Source: Streptococcus sanguinis
GTDB taxonomy: Bacteria > Bacillota > Bacilli > Lactobacillales > Streptococcaceae
DNA length: 64,000 nt
Assembly: GCF_026781265.1 (NCBI RefSeq)
Contig: NZ_JAKUVC010000005.1
Location: 62,001-126,000, forward strand
Direction: 5' to 3'
Part shown: positions 7,801 to 15,746 of the stretch, piece by piece
How positions within the stretch are numbered: the first letter of the stretch is position 1
Layout of the letters: each line of letters starts with the position of its first letter
Translations under genes and position numbers: made by a program
Notes under the pieces: generated by a model
The model's database searches: none
What the model was told of the DNA's origin: nothing
What the model saw: only the letters and a program-made list of their open reading frames with translations

Positions 7801-9538
7801 GCAAACCAAATTTGAAAATCTGCCAGTCTATGAAAATGGTCAGAAGATTGATTACTCTATCGAGGAAGATGATGTAGCTGGCTACATTAAAGAAATCAAA
7901 GATTTCACAGTTACTAACTCTTACACTCCAGAGATGATCAAGATTTCCGGTCAAAAAGTCTGGGATGACGCTGATAACCAAGATGGCAAGCGCCCGGCTT
8001 CTGTTAAGGTTAAGGTGAAAAATGGCGATACTGTCGTAGATGAGCTGGAAGTAACAGCTGCTAACAATTGGAAGTTTGAGTCTAAAGCTCTTCCTAAGTA
8101 TGCAGCAGGTCAAGAGATTGCCTACACTGTTACTGAAGAGGCAGTTGCGGAATATCAAACTAAGATTGATAAGTTCACCATTACTAATTCTTACACTCCT
8201 CAAAATACGGAGTATGCTGTTACGAAGGTCTGGGATGATGCTAATAACCAAGACGGTAAGCGTCCAGCTTCTATCACAGTGCAACTGTATCGCTCAGTAA
8301 ACGGTCAAGACCCAATTGCTGTCGCAGGTAAAACGTTGACCTTGACGGCTGATAATGAGACAGCTGCCAACACTTGGAAAGCAAGCTTCACCAATCTGCC
8401 TCAGTTTGACAAGGGACAGGAGATTACCTACTCTGTCAAAGAGGATGATGCAACAGTAGCCGCTTTGAAAGAAAAAGGTTACAGTCCGAAAGTAGAAGGT
8501 CAGACAATCACTAACTCTCATACTCCAGAGCAGGTTAAAGTTTCTGGTCAGAAAGTCTGGGATGATGCAGACGATCAAGACGGCAAACGCCCAACATCTA
8601 TTACAGTTAAGGTAATGGATGGAAGCACTATTGTTGATACACTTGAAGTAACAGCTGCTAACGGATGGAAGTTTGAATCTAAAGACCTGCCTAAATATAG
8701 AAATGGTCAAGAGATTGCCTACACACTTAAGGAAGATGCGGTTGCTCAGTATGAAACTAAGATTGATAAGTTCACCATTACCAACTCTTACACTCCAGAA
8801 ACCGTTAAAGTCTCTGGTCAAAAGGTTTGGGATGATGCAAATAACCAAGATGGCAAGCGCCCATCCTCTATCAAGGTCAAGATTTTGGACGGAGATAAGG
8901 TAGTAGATGAACTGGAAGTGACAGCCGCTACTGACTGGAAGTTTGAGTCCGAGGATCTACCTAAGAATAAGAAGGGCAAAAAAATCAACTATAAAGTCCT
9001 TGAAGAAGTGACGGTTGAGGGTTATAGCAGCAGCCAAGAACAAGCAATAGATGGCAGCTTCACTTTGACTAACAGCTATAAACCAACACAGATTGCTGTT
9101 AAGGGAACTGCGGCATGGTCAGATGCTGAAAATCAAGATAAGGTTCGACCTTCTAAGATTACTGTTCGACTCTTGGCAGATGGCAAACCAATCAAAGAAG
9201 AGGTTGTATCAGAAGAAAATGGTTGGCAGTATAACTTTAGCGACCTTCCTAAGTACAAGGACGGTAAGGAAATTGTCTACAGAGTTGCTGCTGATCCAGT
9301 AGATGGCTACAAGCTTGAGATCAACGGTACTCAGCTGATCTTTAGTCATGTCCCTGCTAAGAAAGAGAGTGTTGAAGGGAAGGTTTCTGCTGATAAGCCA
9401 GGCGGTCAAGCTCCGAAAGCAGGAGGAAAAGCTCTTCCGCGTACTGGACAGGAAGAAAATCTCCTTGTTACTATTCTTGGCTTCCTAGCAGCGCTTCTCG
9501 CAGGAGGAATGCTGATGGCTAAGGCGAAACGCAGCTAA
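4853..9538 (+). CDS. Giant LPXTG surface adhesin with 11 CnaB-type repeats
   Basis: This is a 1561-residue sortase-anchored wall protein. It begins with a signal peptide (MKLKKWLLFLMLPLLFLLD through AQA, cleavage near residue 31). Next are about 310 residues resembling the N-terminal adhesive domains of collagen-binding MSCRAMMs (residues 35-345). A SpaA-like prealbumin domain containing VLYKQDSKTGKMLEGAVFKV covers about 370-465. Eleven tandem CnaB-like modules follow (about 467-1490), each opening with a K-x-W-x-D-x-x-NQDGKRP type sequence. The anchor is LPRTG (1528-1532), then a hydrophobic helix and KAKRS. CnaB domains usually carry intramolecular isopeptide bonds, which would make a rigid stalk. 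It has its own promoter and terminator and interrupts the usual rsmA-rsgA order, so it is probably accessory. The ligand cannot be read from sequence. Confidence 0.9.
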   Translation: MKLKKWLLFLMLPLLFLLDLKLFTATAQADALKNAITDIKIWDYSNGREATKVNGAYNLVQGGNYRYELVFDLSAYDNKLKDGDTFTFTVPNGATIADNTTFTLTDNETQVQLGAAKMTSNGSGKGGLITVTIQNLADYKSKTTASGVRGSFFFDFQATTVGADQDWNYKPEETQGAMSHKVTINERKQSSFSTAGENYAKVGGVIAKKPYNSAILGKSGDYSHNWTVRINTQQKTYNSPIVIKDVIPDSSAPMQFVPEQFVLRQGEYTQSLSSIANSVILKEGQDYTVAYNDTYTEFTLTINNPGNHAFMLNYMTTSPADGSLVSNIAEMEVDNEKLPFRDDRPGVKSSTIERSSRITEGGVITADISNSLVLYKQDSKTGKMLEGAVFKVTTPSGEEITLPPTDANGRVSTQPFSNEEIKKGQFTVEEVTAPEGYVLDSNPMKVTIKADGAVKTVKNTVDPNASKKLTVKKIWKDENNQDGKRPASIAVDVYANGQKLADKTVTVTGGSTDAEWTAQTTDLPIFDASGQKITYTIGEEQLDGYDAPEVDQENFTVTNSRTPEKIAIKASKKWDDAENQDGKRPANVVVKLYKEVGGQKSEVENRTLTEADQWAIEFTNLNKYEKGQEVVYSLEEDAVSHYQSQVTGNAADGFVVTNTYKPETIKISGQKKWDDAENQDGKRPNAVRVKIMKGQDIVDVQEVTAANGWKYESNPLPKYAAGQEIAYTVAEETVSGYTSKVDGYNITNSYTPETVNISGQKKWEDEDNQDGKRPAFVKVKILNGDTVVDEQNVTSANDWKYESKALPKYAAGQEITYTVSEEAVPGYTSKVDGYNITNSYTPETTTVSGSKTWEDGDNQDGKRPASITVNLLADGQKVNTQTVGEAEGWSYNFTGLPVYKDGQRITYTITEEAVPGYSTSLNGYNITNSYTPEKTEITASKTWNDSDNQDGKRPTKISIKLMKTVGGVKTEVASKEVTAADQWQTKFENLPVYENGQKIDYSIEEDDVAGYIKEIKDFTVTNSYTPEMIKISGQKVWDDADNQDGKRPASVKVKVKNGDTVVDELEVTAANNWKFESKALPKYAAGQEIAYTVTEEAVAEYQTKIDKFTITNSYTPQNTEYAVTKVWDDANNQDGKRPASITVQLYRSVNGQDPIAVAGKTLTLTADNETAANTWKASFTNLPQFDKGQEITYSVKEDDATVAALKEKGYSPKVEGQTITNSHTPEQVKVSGQKVWDDADDQDGKRPTSITVKVMDGSTIVDTLEVTAANGWKFESKDLPKYRNGQEIAYTLKEDAVAQYETKIDKFTITNSYTPETVKVSGQKVWDDANNQDGKRPSSIKVKILDGDKVVDELEVTAATDWKFESEDLPKNKKGKKINYKVLEEVTVEGYSSSQEQAIDGSFTLTNSYKPTQIAVKGTAAWSDAENQDKVRPSKITVRLLADGKPIKEEVVSEENGWQYNFSDLPKYKDGKEIVYRVAADPVDGYKLEINGTQLIFSHVPAKKESVEGKVSADKPGGQAPKAGGKALPRTGQEENLLVTILGFLAALLAGGMLMAKAKRS
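6251..9351 (+). repeat. Eleven tandem CnaB-module repeats within the adhesin gene
   Basis: Modules of roughly 85-105 codons recur 11 times. The NQDGKRP core is intact in nine; it is DDQDGKRP in the ninth and NQDKVRP in the last. Most modules end with (T)NSYTPE. Stretches coding for SGQKxWDDAxNQDGKRP and YAAGQEIAYTV are nearly identical at the DNA level, so unequal recombination can change copy number. Confidence 0.9.
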
Positions 9539-9586
9539 TCAGTTTTGTGACTTACTGAAAACCACAGTGAGTATTTCATGCGATAA

Positions 9587-9622
9587 AAAAGCGAACAGGT
9601 TCTTTTGGACTTGTTCGCTTTT
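9587..9622 (+). terminator. Terminator of the CnaB adhesin gene
   Basis: AAAAGCGAACA (9587-9597) pairs perfectly with TGTTCGCTTTT (9612-9622). Confidence 0.85.
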
Positions 9623-9734
9623 ATCATGCTGGTGTTAATCCAAATATTTTAAAGCAGCCGCTTTCTATGAAAAATGAAACCAACCTTAAGAAATGCCTTA
9701 TATGCAAAACAAGCAAGCTAAATCTCGCATTTTT

Positions 9735-9743
9735 TGTTATAAT
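9735..9743 (+). promoter_or_regulatory. Extended -10 promoter of the rsgA operon
   Basis: TGTTATAAT matches the extended -10 consensus, with a weak -35. It starts the rsgA-rpe-thiN-rmuC-yhaM transcript. Confidence 0.65.
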
Positions 9744-9770
9744 GAGTGTATTAACTTTTAAGGAGCAATC

Positions 9771-10649
9771 TTGCAAGGAAAAATCATTAAGGCTCTAGCT
9801 GGTTTCTATTATGTGGAGTCGGACGGACAGGTTTATCAAACCAGAGCGCGGGGTAATTTTCGCAAAAAAGGGCAGACACCTTATGTCGGTGATGAAGTCG
9901 AATTTTCAGCAGAAAAAGACTCGGAAGGCTATATTTTAAAAATAGCAGAGCGAAAGAACAGTCTTGTACGCCCTCCGATTGTCAATATTGACCAGGCAGT
10001 TGTAATCATGAGCGCGAAAGAGCCGGATTTCAATGCCAATCTGTTGGATCGCTTTTTGGTGCTTTTAGAGCATAAGCGGATTCATCCTATTGTCTACATC
10101 AGCAAGTTAGACCTGCTAGAGGATGAGCAGAGCTTGGATGTCTATGTGCAGGCTTATCAGGCTATCGGGTATGAGGTTCTTAAGACTACTGAGGAGTTGC
10201 TGCCGCTGCTGACAGGGAAAATCACTGTTTTCATGGGACAGACTGGAGTCGGGAAGTCCACCCTGCTCAATAAAATCGCCCCAGACCTGCAGCTGGAAAC
10301 AGGAGAGATTTCTGAAAGTCTGGGCCGCGGCCGCCATACGACAAGAGCTGTCAGCTTTTACAATCTAAATGGCGGGAAGATTGCCGATACGCCAGGATTT
10401 TCATCTTTGGATTACGAGGTGAGTACAGCTGAAGATCTCAATCAAGCTTTTCCCGAGATTGCTGAGTTCAGCCAGTCCTGTAAGTTTCGTACTTGCACTC
10501 ATACTCACGAGCCAGCTTGTGCCGTTAAGCCAGCAGTTGAGGCCGGCCAGATAGCTTCATTCCGCTTTGAGAATTACCTGCAGTTTCTCAGCGAGATTGA
10601 AAATCGTCGGGAAACCTATAAAAAAGTTGCCAAAAAAAATTCTAAATAA
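9771..10649 (+). CDS. rsgA: Ribosome small subunit-dependent GTPase A
   Basis: RsgA is a circularly permuted GTPase that helps the last steps of 30S assembly. The order of its motifs shows the permutation: G4-like SKLD at residues 111-114, then the P-loop GQTGVGKST (156-164), then DTPGF (206-210). An OB fold precedes them, and a zinc knuckle C237, C242, H244, C250 follows. The start is TTG at 9771, preceded by AAGGAG; the family N-terminus [14 protein letters not shown] begins right there. It is first in a five-gene operon with short gaps or overlaps. Confidence 0.94.
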   Translation: MQGKIIKALAGFYYVESDGQVYQTRARGNFRKKGQTPYVGDEVEFSAEKDSEGYILKIAERKNSLVRPPIVNIDQAVVIMSAKEPDFNANLLDRFLVLLEHKRIHPIVYISKLDLLEDEQSLDVYVQAYQAIGYEVLKTTEELLPLLTGKITVFMGQTGVGKSTLLNKIAPDLQLETGEISESLGRGRHTTRAVSFYNLNGGKIADTPGFSSLDYEVSTAEDLNQAFPEIAEFSQSCKFRTCTHTHEPACAVKPAVEAGQIASFRFENYLQFLSEIENRRETYKKVAKKNSK

Positions 10650-10660
10650 GGAGAAGAACT

Positions 10661-11320
10661 ATGACATCATTCAAAATTGCCCCTTCAATTCTAAGTGCGG
10701 ACTATGCTAATTTTGAAGCAGAATTGAAGAAGTTAGAAGCGACAGGTGCTGAGTATGCTCATATTGATATTATGGATGGTCATTTTGTGCCTAACATCAG
10801 CTTTGGAGCCGGGGTTGTTGCCAGTATGCGTCCTCACAGCAAGCTAGTCTTTGACTGTCATCTGATGGTTTCCAATCCTGAGCACCATATCGAAGAATTC
10901 GCTCGTGCCGGTGCAGATATTATCAGCATCCATGCCGAAGCGACACCTCATATCCACGGAGCGCTGCAGAAGATTCGGGCAGCAGGAGTCAAGCCTAGTG
11001 TTGTGATTAATCCGGGAACACCAGTCGAAGCAGTCAAAAATGTTTTAAATCTGGTTGACCAAGTCCTTGTGATGACAGTCAATCCTGGCTTTGGCGGCCA
11101 GGCCTTTCTGCCAGAAACCATGGATAAGATTCGTGAACTGGTCATTCTGCGCGAAGTCAATCAGCTGAATTTTGATATTGAAGTGGATGGCGGTATTGAC
11201 AATAAGACCATTGGGATTGCTAAAGAAGCTGGTGCCAATGTCTTCGTAGCTGGCAGCTATGTCTTTAAGGGTGATGTCAATCATCAAGTTCAGACCTTAC
11301 GGGATGCCCTGCATGGCTAA
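10661..11320 (+). CDS. rpe: Ribulose-phosphate 3-epimerase
   Basis: The enzyme interconverts ribulose-5-phosphate and xylulose-5-phosphate in the pentose phosphate pathway. The 219 residues show IAPSILSADYANF at the N-terminus, metal and catalytic residues in HIDIMDGHFVPN, CHLMV, MTVNPGFGGQ and EVDGGID, and a phosphate-binding GSYVF near the end. GGAGAAGAACT precedes the ATG. The last 8 bases overlap thiN. Confidence 0.96.
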   Translation: MTSFKIAPSILSADYANFEAELKKLEATGAEYAHIDIMDGHFVPNISFGAGVVASMRPHSKLVFDCHLMVSNPEHHIEEFARAGADIISIHAEATPHIHGALQKIRAAGVKPSVVINPGTPVEAVKNVLNLVDQVLVMTVNPGFGGQAFLPETMDKIRELVILREVNQLNFDIEVDGGIDNKTIGIAKEAGANVFVAGSYVFKGDVNHQVQTLRDALHG

Positions 11321-11945
11321 GGTTGCGCTGTTTGCTGGGGGGGATTTGGAGCATTTTAGCTTAGACTTTGATGTGTTAGTCGGAGTAGACCGTGGGAGCC
11401 TCTTTCTGCTTGAGCAGGGAGTTTGTCCTGACTTGGCTGTCGGAGATTTTGACTCTGTGACCGAGAAAGAGTTGCTGCGCATAAAAGATAGAGCTAAGGA
11501 AGTCATTCAGGCCCATCCTGAAAAGGATGATACGGACTTGGAGTTAGCTGTTCTAGCTTGTTTTGAACGGTATCCAGATGCTTGTTTGACCATTTTCGGA
11601 GCCTTTGGTGGCCGTCTGGATCATGCCTTAGCTAATGTCTTCATGCCCAGTAATGAAAAAATTGCACCTTATATGGAGAAGATTTTTCTGGAAGACGAAC
11701 AGAATCTGCTGACCTATGTTCCCAAGGGGCGCCATGAAATCAAGCCAGTAACTGGTATGCGTTATCTAGCCTTTCTGCCATCGGATGATGCCGCCTTAAC
11801 GATTGAGGGCGCCAAATATCCGCTCAATAAAGATAACTTTTTTTTCAAAAAAGTGTATGCTTCTAACGAATTTATAGATAGGCCCATTTATTTGGACTTT
11901 GATAGCGGCTATACAGTCGTCATTTACAGCAAAGACAGGAGCTGA
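11313..11945 (+). CDS. thiN: Thiamine pyrophosphokinase
   Basis: ThiN transfers pyrophosphate from ATP to thiamine. I take the ATG at 11313 (210 residues, MAKVALFAGGDL), which overlaps the rpe stop by 8 bp and implies translational coupling. An in-frame ATG further upstream at 11259 would add 18 residues with no family similarity. Visible motifs are VGVDRGSLFLLEQG, AVGDFDSVT, the catalytic HPEKDDTDLELA and GAFGGRLDH. The C-terminal half is the thiamine-binding beta domain. Confidence 0.92.
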   Translation: MAKVALFAGGDLEHFSLDFDVLVGVDRGSLFLLEQGVCPDLAVGDFDSVTEKELLRIKDRAKEVIQAHPEKDDTDLELAVLACFERYPDACLTIFGAFGGRLDHALANVFMPSNEKIAPYMEKIFLEDEQNLLTYVPKGRHEIKPVTGMRYLAFLPSDDAALTIEGAKYPLNKDNFFFKKVYASNEFIDRPIYLDFDSGYTVVIYSKDRS

Positions 11946-11946
11946 T

Positions 11947-13203
11947 ATGGAGTTTATAATCATCCTCATTCTTTTGGGAAATCTAGTGCTGACCTTTCTT
12001 CTATGGCAAAAGCTCAGTCAGCAGACCGAGACGCTAAAGCAAGTCTTGGAAAATCAGGCAGATCATCTATCGGATCAGCTGGACTATCGCTTGGAGCAAG
12101 AAAGCCAGAAAAAGCAAACGGCTCAGAAAGAGCTGGAATTAGCTCTGGGAGATCGTTTGAGCGAGGTCAGGACAGATTTGCACCGCAACTTGACAGAGCT
12201 GCGCTTGGAAATCAGTGACAACCTGACCAAGAATCGGGATAAAACTGACGAGCGTATGCGGCAGATTCAAGAGTCCAACGAAACCCGTCTAGAGCAGATG
12301 AGGCAGACCGTTGAAGAAAAGTTGGAAAAGACACTTCAGACTCGTCTTCAGACTTCTTTTGAAACGGTCTCTAAGCAGTTGGAGTCTGTCAATCGCGGTC
12401 TGGGAGAAATGCAGAGTGTTGCCCGAGATGTAGGTACGCTGAACAAAGTTCTTTCCAACACCAAGACCCGAGGGATTCTAGGGGAGTTGCAGCTAGGCCA
12501 GATTATCGAGGACATCATGACGGCTAGTCAATATGAGCGAGAGTTTGTGACAGTGACCGGCTCCAGTGAGCGTGTCGAATATGCTATTAAACTACCGGGA
12601 CAGACGGAGCATGAATATGTCTATCTGCCCATTGATTCTAAGTTCCCTCTGGCTGATTACTACCGTTTGGAAGATGCTTATGAGTCTGGCAGCAAGGAAG
12701 AGATTGAGCTCTATCGCAAGTCTCTCTTAGCAAGTGTCAAGCGCTTTGCCAAGGATATTAAGAGTAAATATCTGGCACCGCCAGCTACGACCAATTTTGG
12801 AATTATGTTTCTGCCAACGGAAGGCCTCTATTCGGAAGTTGTCCGCAATCCAGCCTTTTTTGACAGTTTGCGACGGGAGGAGCAGATTGTGGTGGCGGGT
12901 CCGTCGACCCTTTCTGCCTTGCTTAATTCACTGTCTGTCGGCTTTAAAACGCTCAATATCCAAAAAAGTGCGGACGACATCAGCAAGGTTCTGGGTTCTG
13001 TCAAATCCGAGTTTAACAAGTTCGGTGGCATTCTGACCAAGGCACAAAAGCATTTGCAGCATGCTTCGGGCAATATTGATGAACTCTTGACCCGACGGAC
13101 AGGAGCAATTGAAAGAACCTTACGCCATATTGAGCTGTCTGACCAAGACCTCGATTTGAACTTACCTGATTTTTCAGAAGAAAGGGAAAACAATGAAGAT
13201 TAA
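11947..13203 (+). CDS. rmuC: RmuC family DNA recombination protein
   Basis: 418 residues from the ATG at 11947, one base after the thiN stop. An N-terminal membrane helix (MEFIIILILLGNLVLTFLLW) is followed by a long charged coiled coil (about 20-150) and the conserved RmuC nuclease-like domain (NTKTRGILGELQLGQIIE, LPIDSKFPLADYYRL, FLPTEGLYSEVV). RmuC limits inversions at short inverted repeats in E. coli; its biochemistry is poorly defined. An upstream in-frame ATG at 11899 would place extra residues before the membrane helix and is unlikely. Confidence 0.9.
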   Translation: MEFIIILILLGNLVLTFLLWQKLSQQTETLKQVLENQADHLSDQLDYRLEQESQKKQTAQKELELALGDRLSEVRTDLHRNLTELRLEISDNLTKNRDKTDERMRQIQESNETRLEQMRQTVEEKLEKTLQTRLQTSFETVSKQLESVNRGLGEMQSVARDVGTLNKVLSNTKTRGILGELQLGQIIEDIMTASQYEREFVTVTGSSERVEYAIKLPGQTEHEYVYLPIDSKFPLADYYRLEDAYESGSKEEIELYRKSLLASVKRFAKDIKSKYLAPPATTNFGIMFLPTEGLYSEVVRNPAFFDSLRREEQIVVAGPSTLSALLNSLSVGFKTLNIQKSADDISKVLGSVKSEFNKFGGILTKAQKHLQHASGNIDELLTRRTGAIERTLRHIELSDQDLDLNLPDFSEERENNED

Positions 13204-14137
13204 TCAAATGAAAAAAGATGAACTGTTTGAAGGTTTCTATCTGGTCAAGTCAGCAGAAGTCCGTCAGACAAGGGCTGGGAAAAATTATCTGGCCTTTACG
13301 TTCCAAGACGATACAGGGGTAATTGAAGGCAAACTCTGGGATGCTCAGCCACATAATGTTGAAGAATTCACTGCTGGCAAGGTTGTGCACATGCAAGGTC
13401 GACGGGAAGTCTACAATAACACGCCTCAGGTAAATCAACTGACCCTGCGTCTTCCTAAGGATGGAGAGCCCAATGATCCAGCGGATTTCAAGGAAAAACC
13501 GCCAGTAGACCAGAAAGAAATCCGAGACTATTTATCTCAGATGATTTTCAAGATTGAGAATTCAGTCTGGCAGCGCGTGGTCCGCTCGCTTTATAGCAAG
13601 TACGACAAGGAGTTTTATTCTTATCCAGCTGCCAAGACCAATCACCATGCTTTTGAGTCTGGCCTAGCCTTTCATACCGCTACTATGGTCAAGCTGGCAG
13701 ATGCTATCGGAGACATTTATCCTCAGCTTAATAAAAGCTTGCTCTTTGCTGGGATCATGCTTCATGACTTGGCCAAGGTTATTGAGCTCAGCGGTCCGGA
13801 AAATACCGAGTATACCGTGCGAGGCAATCTGATTGGCCACATCGCTTTGATTGATGAAGAATTGACCAAGACCTTGATGGAGCTGAAAATTGATGACAGC
13901 AAAGAAGAAGTAATCGTCCTACGCCATGTTCTTCTCAGCCACCACGGTCTCTTAGAATACGGCAGTCCTGTCCGGCCTAAGATTATGGAGGCAGAGATCC
14001 TGCACATGATTGATAATCTGGATGCGGAGATGATGATGATGACTACTGCCTTGGGACTTGTTGATCCAGGTGAAATGAGCAATAAAATATTCGCTCTTGA
14101 AGGCCGTTCCTTCTACAAACCAAAACTTGAACAGTAA
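13193..14137 (+). CDS. yhaM: 3'-5' exoribonuclease YhaM
   Basis: YhaM (Cbf1-like) is a 3'-5' exoribonuclease of Gram-positive bacteria that trims RNA and can also act on DNA. The 314 residues start with an OB-fold nucleic-acid binding domain (about 1-100). An HD phosphohydrolase domain follows, with KTNHHAFESGLAFHT, MLHDLAKV and LSHHGLLEYGSP. It overlaps rmuC by 11 bp. It ends the rsgA operon; purR follows behind its own promoter. Confidence 0.93.
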   Translation: MKINQMKKDELFEGFYLVKSAEVRQTRAGKNYLAFTFQDDTGVIEGKLWDAQPHNVEEFTAGKVVHMQGRREVYNNTPQVNQLTLRLPKDGEPNDPADFKEKPPVDQKEIRDYLSQMIFKIENSVWQRVVRSLYSKYDKEFYSYPAAKTNHHAFESGLAFHTATMVKLADAIGDIYPQLNKSLLFAGIMLHDLAKVIELSGPENTEYTVRGNLIGHIALIDEELTKTLMELKIDDSKEEVIVLRHVLLSHHGLLEYGSPVRPKIMEAEILHMIDNLDAEMMMMTTALGLVDPGEMSNKIFALEGRSFYKPKLEQ

Positions 14138-14180
14138 AATACGAAAAATGGACATTACTTGGAAAAGAATGTTCGTTTTT
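14137..14180 (+). promoter_or_regulatory. Inverted PurBox pair upstream of purR
   Basis: Lactic acid bacterial PurBox is AWWWCCGAACWWT. On the minus strand, 14180-14168 reads AAAAACGAACATT, one mismatch. On the plus strand, 14137-14149 reads AAATACGAAAAAT, two mismatches. The boxes are inverted with 18 bp between them, close to the usual paired PurR-site arrangement. The second box covers the -35 region of the purR promoter, which suggests autoregulation. Confidence 0.65.
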
Positions 14181-14192
14181 TTGTTTCTGTTG

Positions 14193-14201
14193 TGGTATAA
14201 T
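14193..14201 (+). promoter_or_regulatory. Extended -10 promoter of purR
   Basis: TGGTATAAT ends at 14201 and overlaps an in-frame ATG at 14200, so that ATG cannot be in the transcript. This fixes the purR start at 14230. Confidence 0.75.
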
Positions 14202-14229
14202 GAATAAAATAACTTTAATTGGTGAAAAA

Positions 14230-15045
14230 ATGAAATTAAGAAGAAGTGAGCGTATGGTGGTTATTTCTAATTATTTGATTAACCATCCTTATGAATTAAC
14301 GAGCTTAAATACATTTGCAGAAAAATATGAATCTGCCAAATCTTCTATTTCAGAAGATATTGTCATTATTAAGCGAGCCTTTGAAGAGATTGAAATTGGG
14401 ACCATTGAAACGATTACTGGTGCCGGTGGAGGAGTCATTTTCAGTCCGTCTATCTCCGATGCAGAAGCTAAGACCATTGTACAAGGTCTTTGTGATCAGC
14501 TGTCTGAAAGCAATCGGATTCTTCCGGGGGGCTACATTTACCTATCTGATCTGCTCAGTACTCCATCCATTTTGAATAATATCGGACGTATCATTGCCAA
14601 AAGCTTTAAAGGTCAACAGATTGATGCTGTCATGACGGTTGCAACTAAGGGGGTACCTTTGGCCAATGCCGTAGCAAACGTACTTAATGTACCTTTTGTC
14701 ATCGTTCGTCGGGATTTAAAGATTACAGAAGGATCAACGGTTAGTGTCAACTATGTATCGGGCTCCAGCGGAGATCGTATTGAAAAGATGTTCTTGTCCA
14801 AGCGCAGTCTCAAGGCTGGTAGTCGCGTCTTGATTGTGGATGACTTCCTCAAAGGCGGGGGAACCATTACAGGGATGATTAGCCTCTTATCTGAGTTTGA
14901 CTCTGAGTTGGCAGGTGTAGCTGTATTTGCAGACAACGCGCAGGCCAATCGCGATTATCTGGACTATAAATCGCTCTTGAAAGTAACCAATATTGATGTC
15001 AAGGCGAATACCATTGATGTGGAAATTGGAAATATTTTTGATTAG
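14230..15045 (+). CDS. purR: Pur operon regulator PurR
   Basis: 271 residues starting MKLRRSERM, preceded by TTGGTGA. An N-terminal winged-helix DNA-binding domain (about 1-70) is joined to a phosphoribosyltransferase-like domain. The PRPP-binding motif RVLIVDDFLKGGGT is intact. PurR binds PurBoxes in purine genes and senses PRPP; in lactococci it acts as an activator and in Bacillus as a repressor. The PurBox pair in its own promoter region suggests feedback control. Confidence 0.93.
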   Translation: MKLRRSERMVVISNYLINHPYELTSLNTFAEKYESAKSSISEDIVIIKRAFEEIEIGTIETITGAGGGVIFSPSISDAEAKTIVQGLCDQLSESNRILPGGYIYLSDLLSTPSILNNIGRIIAKSFKGQQIDAVMTVATKGVPLANAVANVLNVPFVIVRRDLKITEGSTVSVNYVSGSSGDRIEKMFLSKRSLKAGSRVLIVDDFLKGGGTITGMISLLSEFDSELAGVAVFADNAQANRDYLDYKSLLKVTNIDVKANTIDVEIGNIFD

Positions 15046-15066
15046 GGAAAAGGGCGGAGATTATAG

Positions 15067-15531
15067 ATGAAAACAGTTTTAGAAAAGTTTGACCACAGTC
15101 CGCTGTGGATTCGTTTAGGAGTATTGTCGATTTTATTTGGGATTCTGATTACTGGCATGGTTTTTGTGCAGGGGCAGTCTAATACCAATAGGAATTCAGT
15201 TAGTTCGGCTGCCAGCATCGCATCAAGCAGCTCTTCCTTACAACTGTCATCTGCTCAAAAAGAAGCACAGGAAAAAGAAATTCAGGAAGAGGAGCAAGCA
15301 GTTCAGGCCGCAGAAGAAGCGGTTAAACAGCTTGAAACCATGCAAACTTTGGAAGATTTGCAGCTAGCTAAGACTGCAGCAGAGAAGGTCAAGGATGCAG
15401 CGACGAAAGCTAGATTCCAAAGCCGTATTCAGGCGATAGCAGTCTTGATTGATCCAGAAGCAGCTCAGGCCGCTGTTTCTGAAAATCCAGCTGCTGTATC
15501 AGAAGAAGCAGTGGTTCAGCCGCAGCAATAA
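15067..15531 (+). CDS. Small membrane-anchored coiled-coil protein of unknown function
   Basis: 154 residues. One transmembrane helix near residues 16-34 (RLGVLSILFGILITGMVFV) is followed by a Ser-rich stretch. A highly charged Ala/Glu/Gln/Lys region (about 60-130) should form a coiled coil, and the tail is Ala/Val/Glu-rich. There is no lipobox or LPXTG motif. It follows purR by 21 bp and so is probably co-transcribed with it. I do not recognise the function; the topology suggests a single-pass protein with its coiled coil outside the cell. Confidence 0.7.
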   Translation: MKTVLEKFDHSPLWIRLGVLSILFGILITGMVFVQGQSNTNRNSVSSAASIASSSSSLQLSSAQKEAQEKEIQEEEQAVQAAEEAVKQLETMQTLEDLQLAKTAAEKVKDAATKARFQSRIQAIAVLIDPEAAQAAVSENPAAVSEEAVVQPQQ

Positions 15532-15581
15532 GTTAGCAGAAATCTAATAAGGAGAGATAAGCTTAAAATAGAAAAAATGTA

Positions 15582-15610
15582 TTGACAGAAAAGTATCGTC
15601 GTGCTATAAT
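15582..15610 (+). promoter_or_regulatory. Consensus promoter of rpsL-rpsG
   Basis: TTGACA, 17-bp spacer, TATAAT: a perfect sigma-A promoter, as expected for ribosomal protein genes. Confidence 0.92.
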
Positions 15611-15616
15611 GATAGA

Positions 15617-15746
15617 CGGTACTTTTTACTTTTGGTCTCTCAAAAGTGTACAGAGACGTGCTGACAAATGTTGCAAAAGTACACGCAGATGGTAGCTGTC
15701 ACCAAGTGTATCATCACCAAAATTAAAAAAATACAGGAGAATGTAG
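15617..15746 (+). promoter_or_regulatory. Long structured 5' leader of rpsL
   Basis: The predicted transcript start leaves a leader of about 130 nt with no coding frame. GTCTCT (15635-15640) pairs with AGAGAC (15652-15657). The enclosed loop contains GTGTAC (15646-15651), which is complementary to GTACAC (15679-15684), an H-type pseudoknot arrangement. It may be a site of ribosomal-protein feedback, but that is inference. Confidence 0.45.

Noticed and set aside
7604..8284. Long minus-strand reading frame inside the CnaB repeats
   Set aside because: It is the antisense of repeated codons, recurs with the repeats, and has no ribosome site or recognisable protein.
6251..9351. Regular DNA repeats that might suggest a CRISPR array
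   Set aside because: The units are about 255-315 bp, protein-coding and contain no short repeat-spacer pattern.
14200..14229. Earlier ATG start for purR
   Set aside because: It overlaps the TATAAT of the promoter and cannot be transcribed from it.
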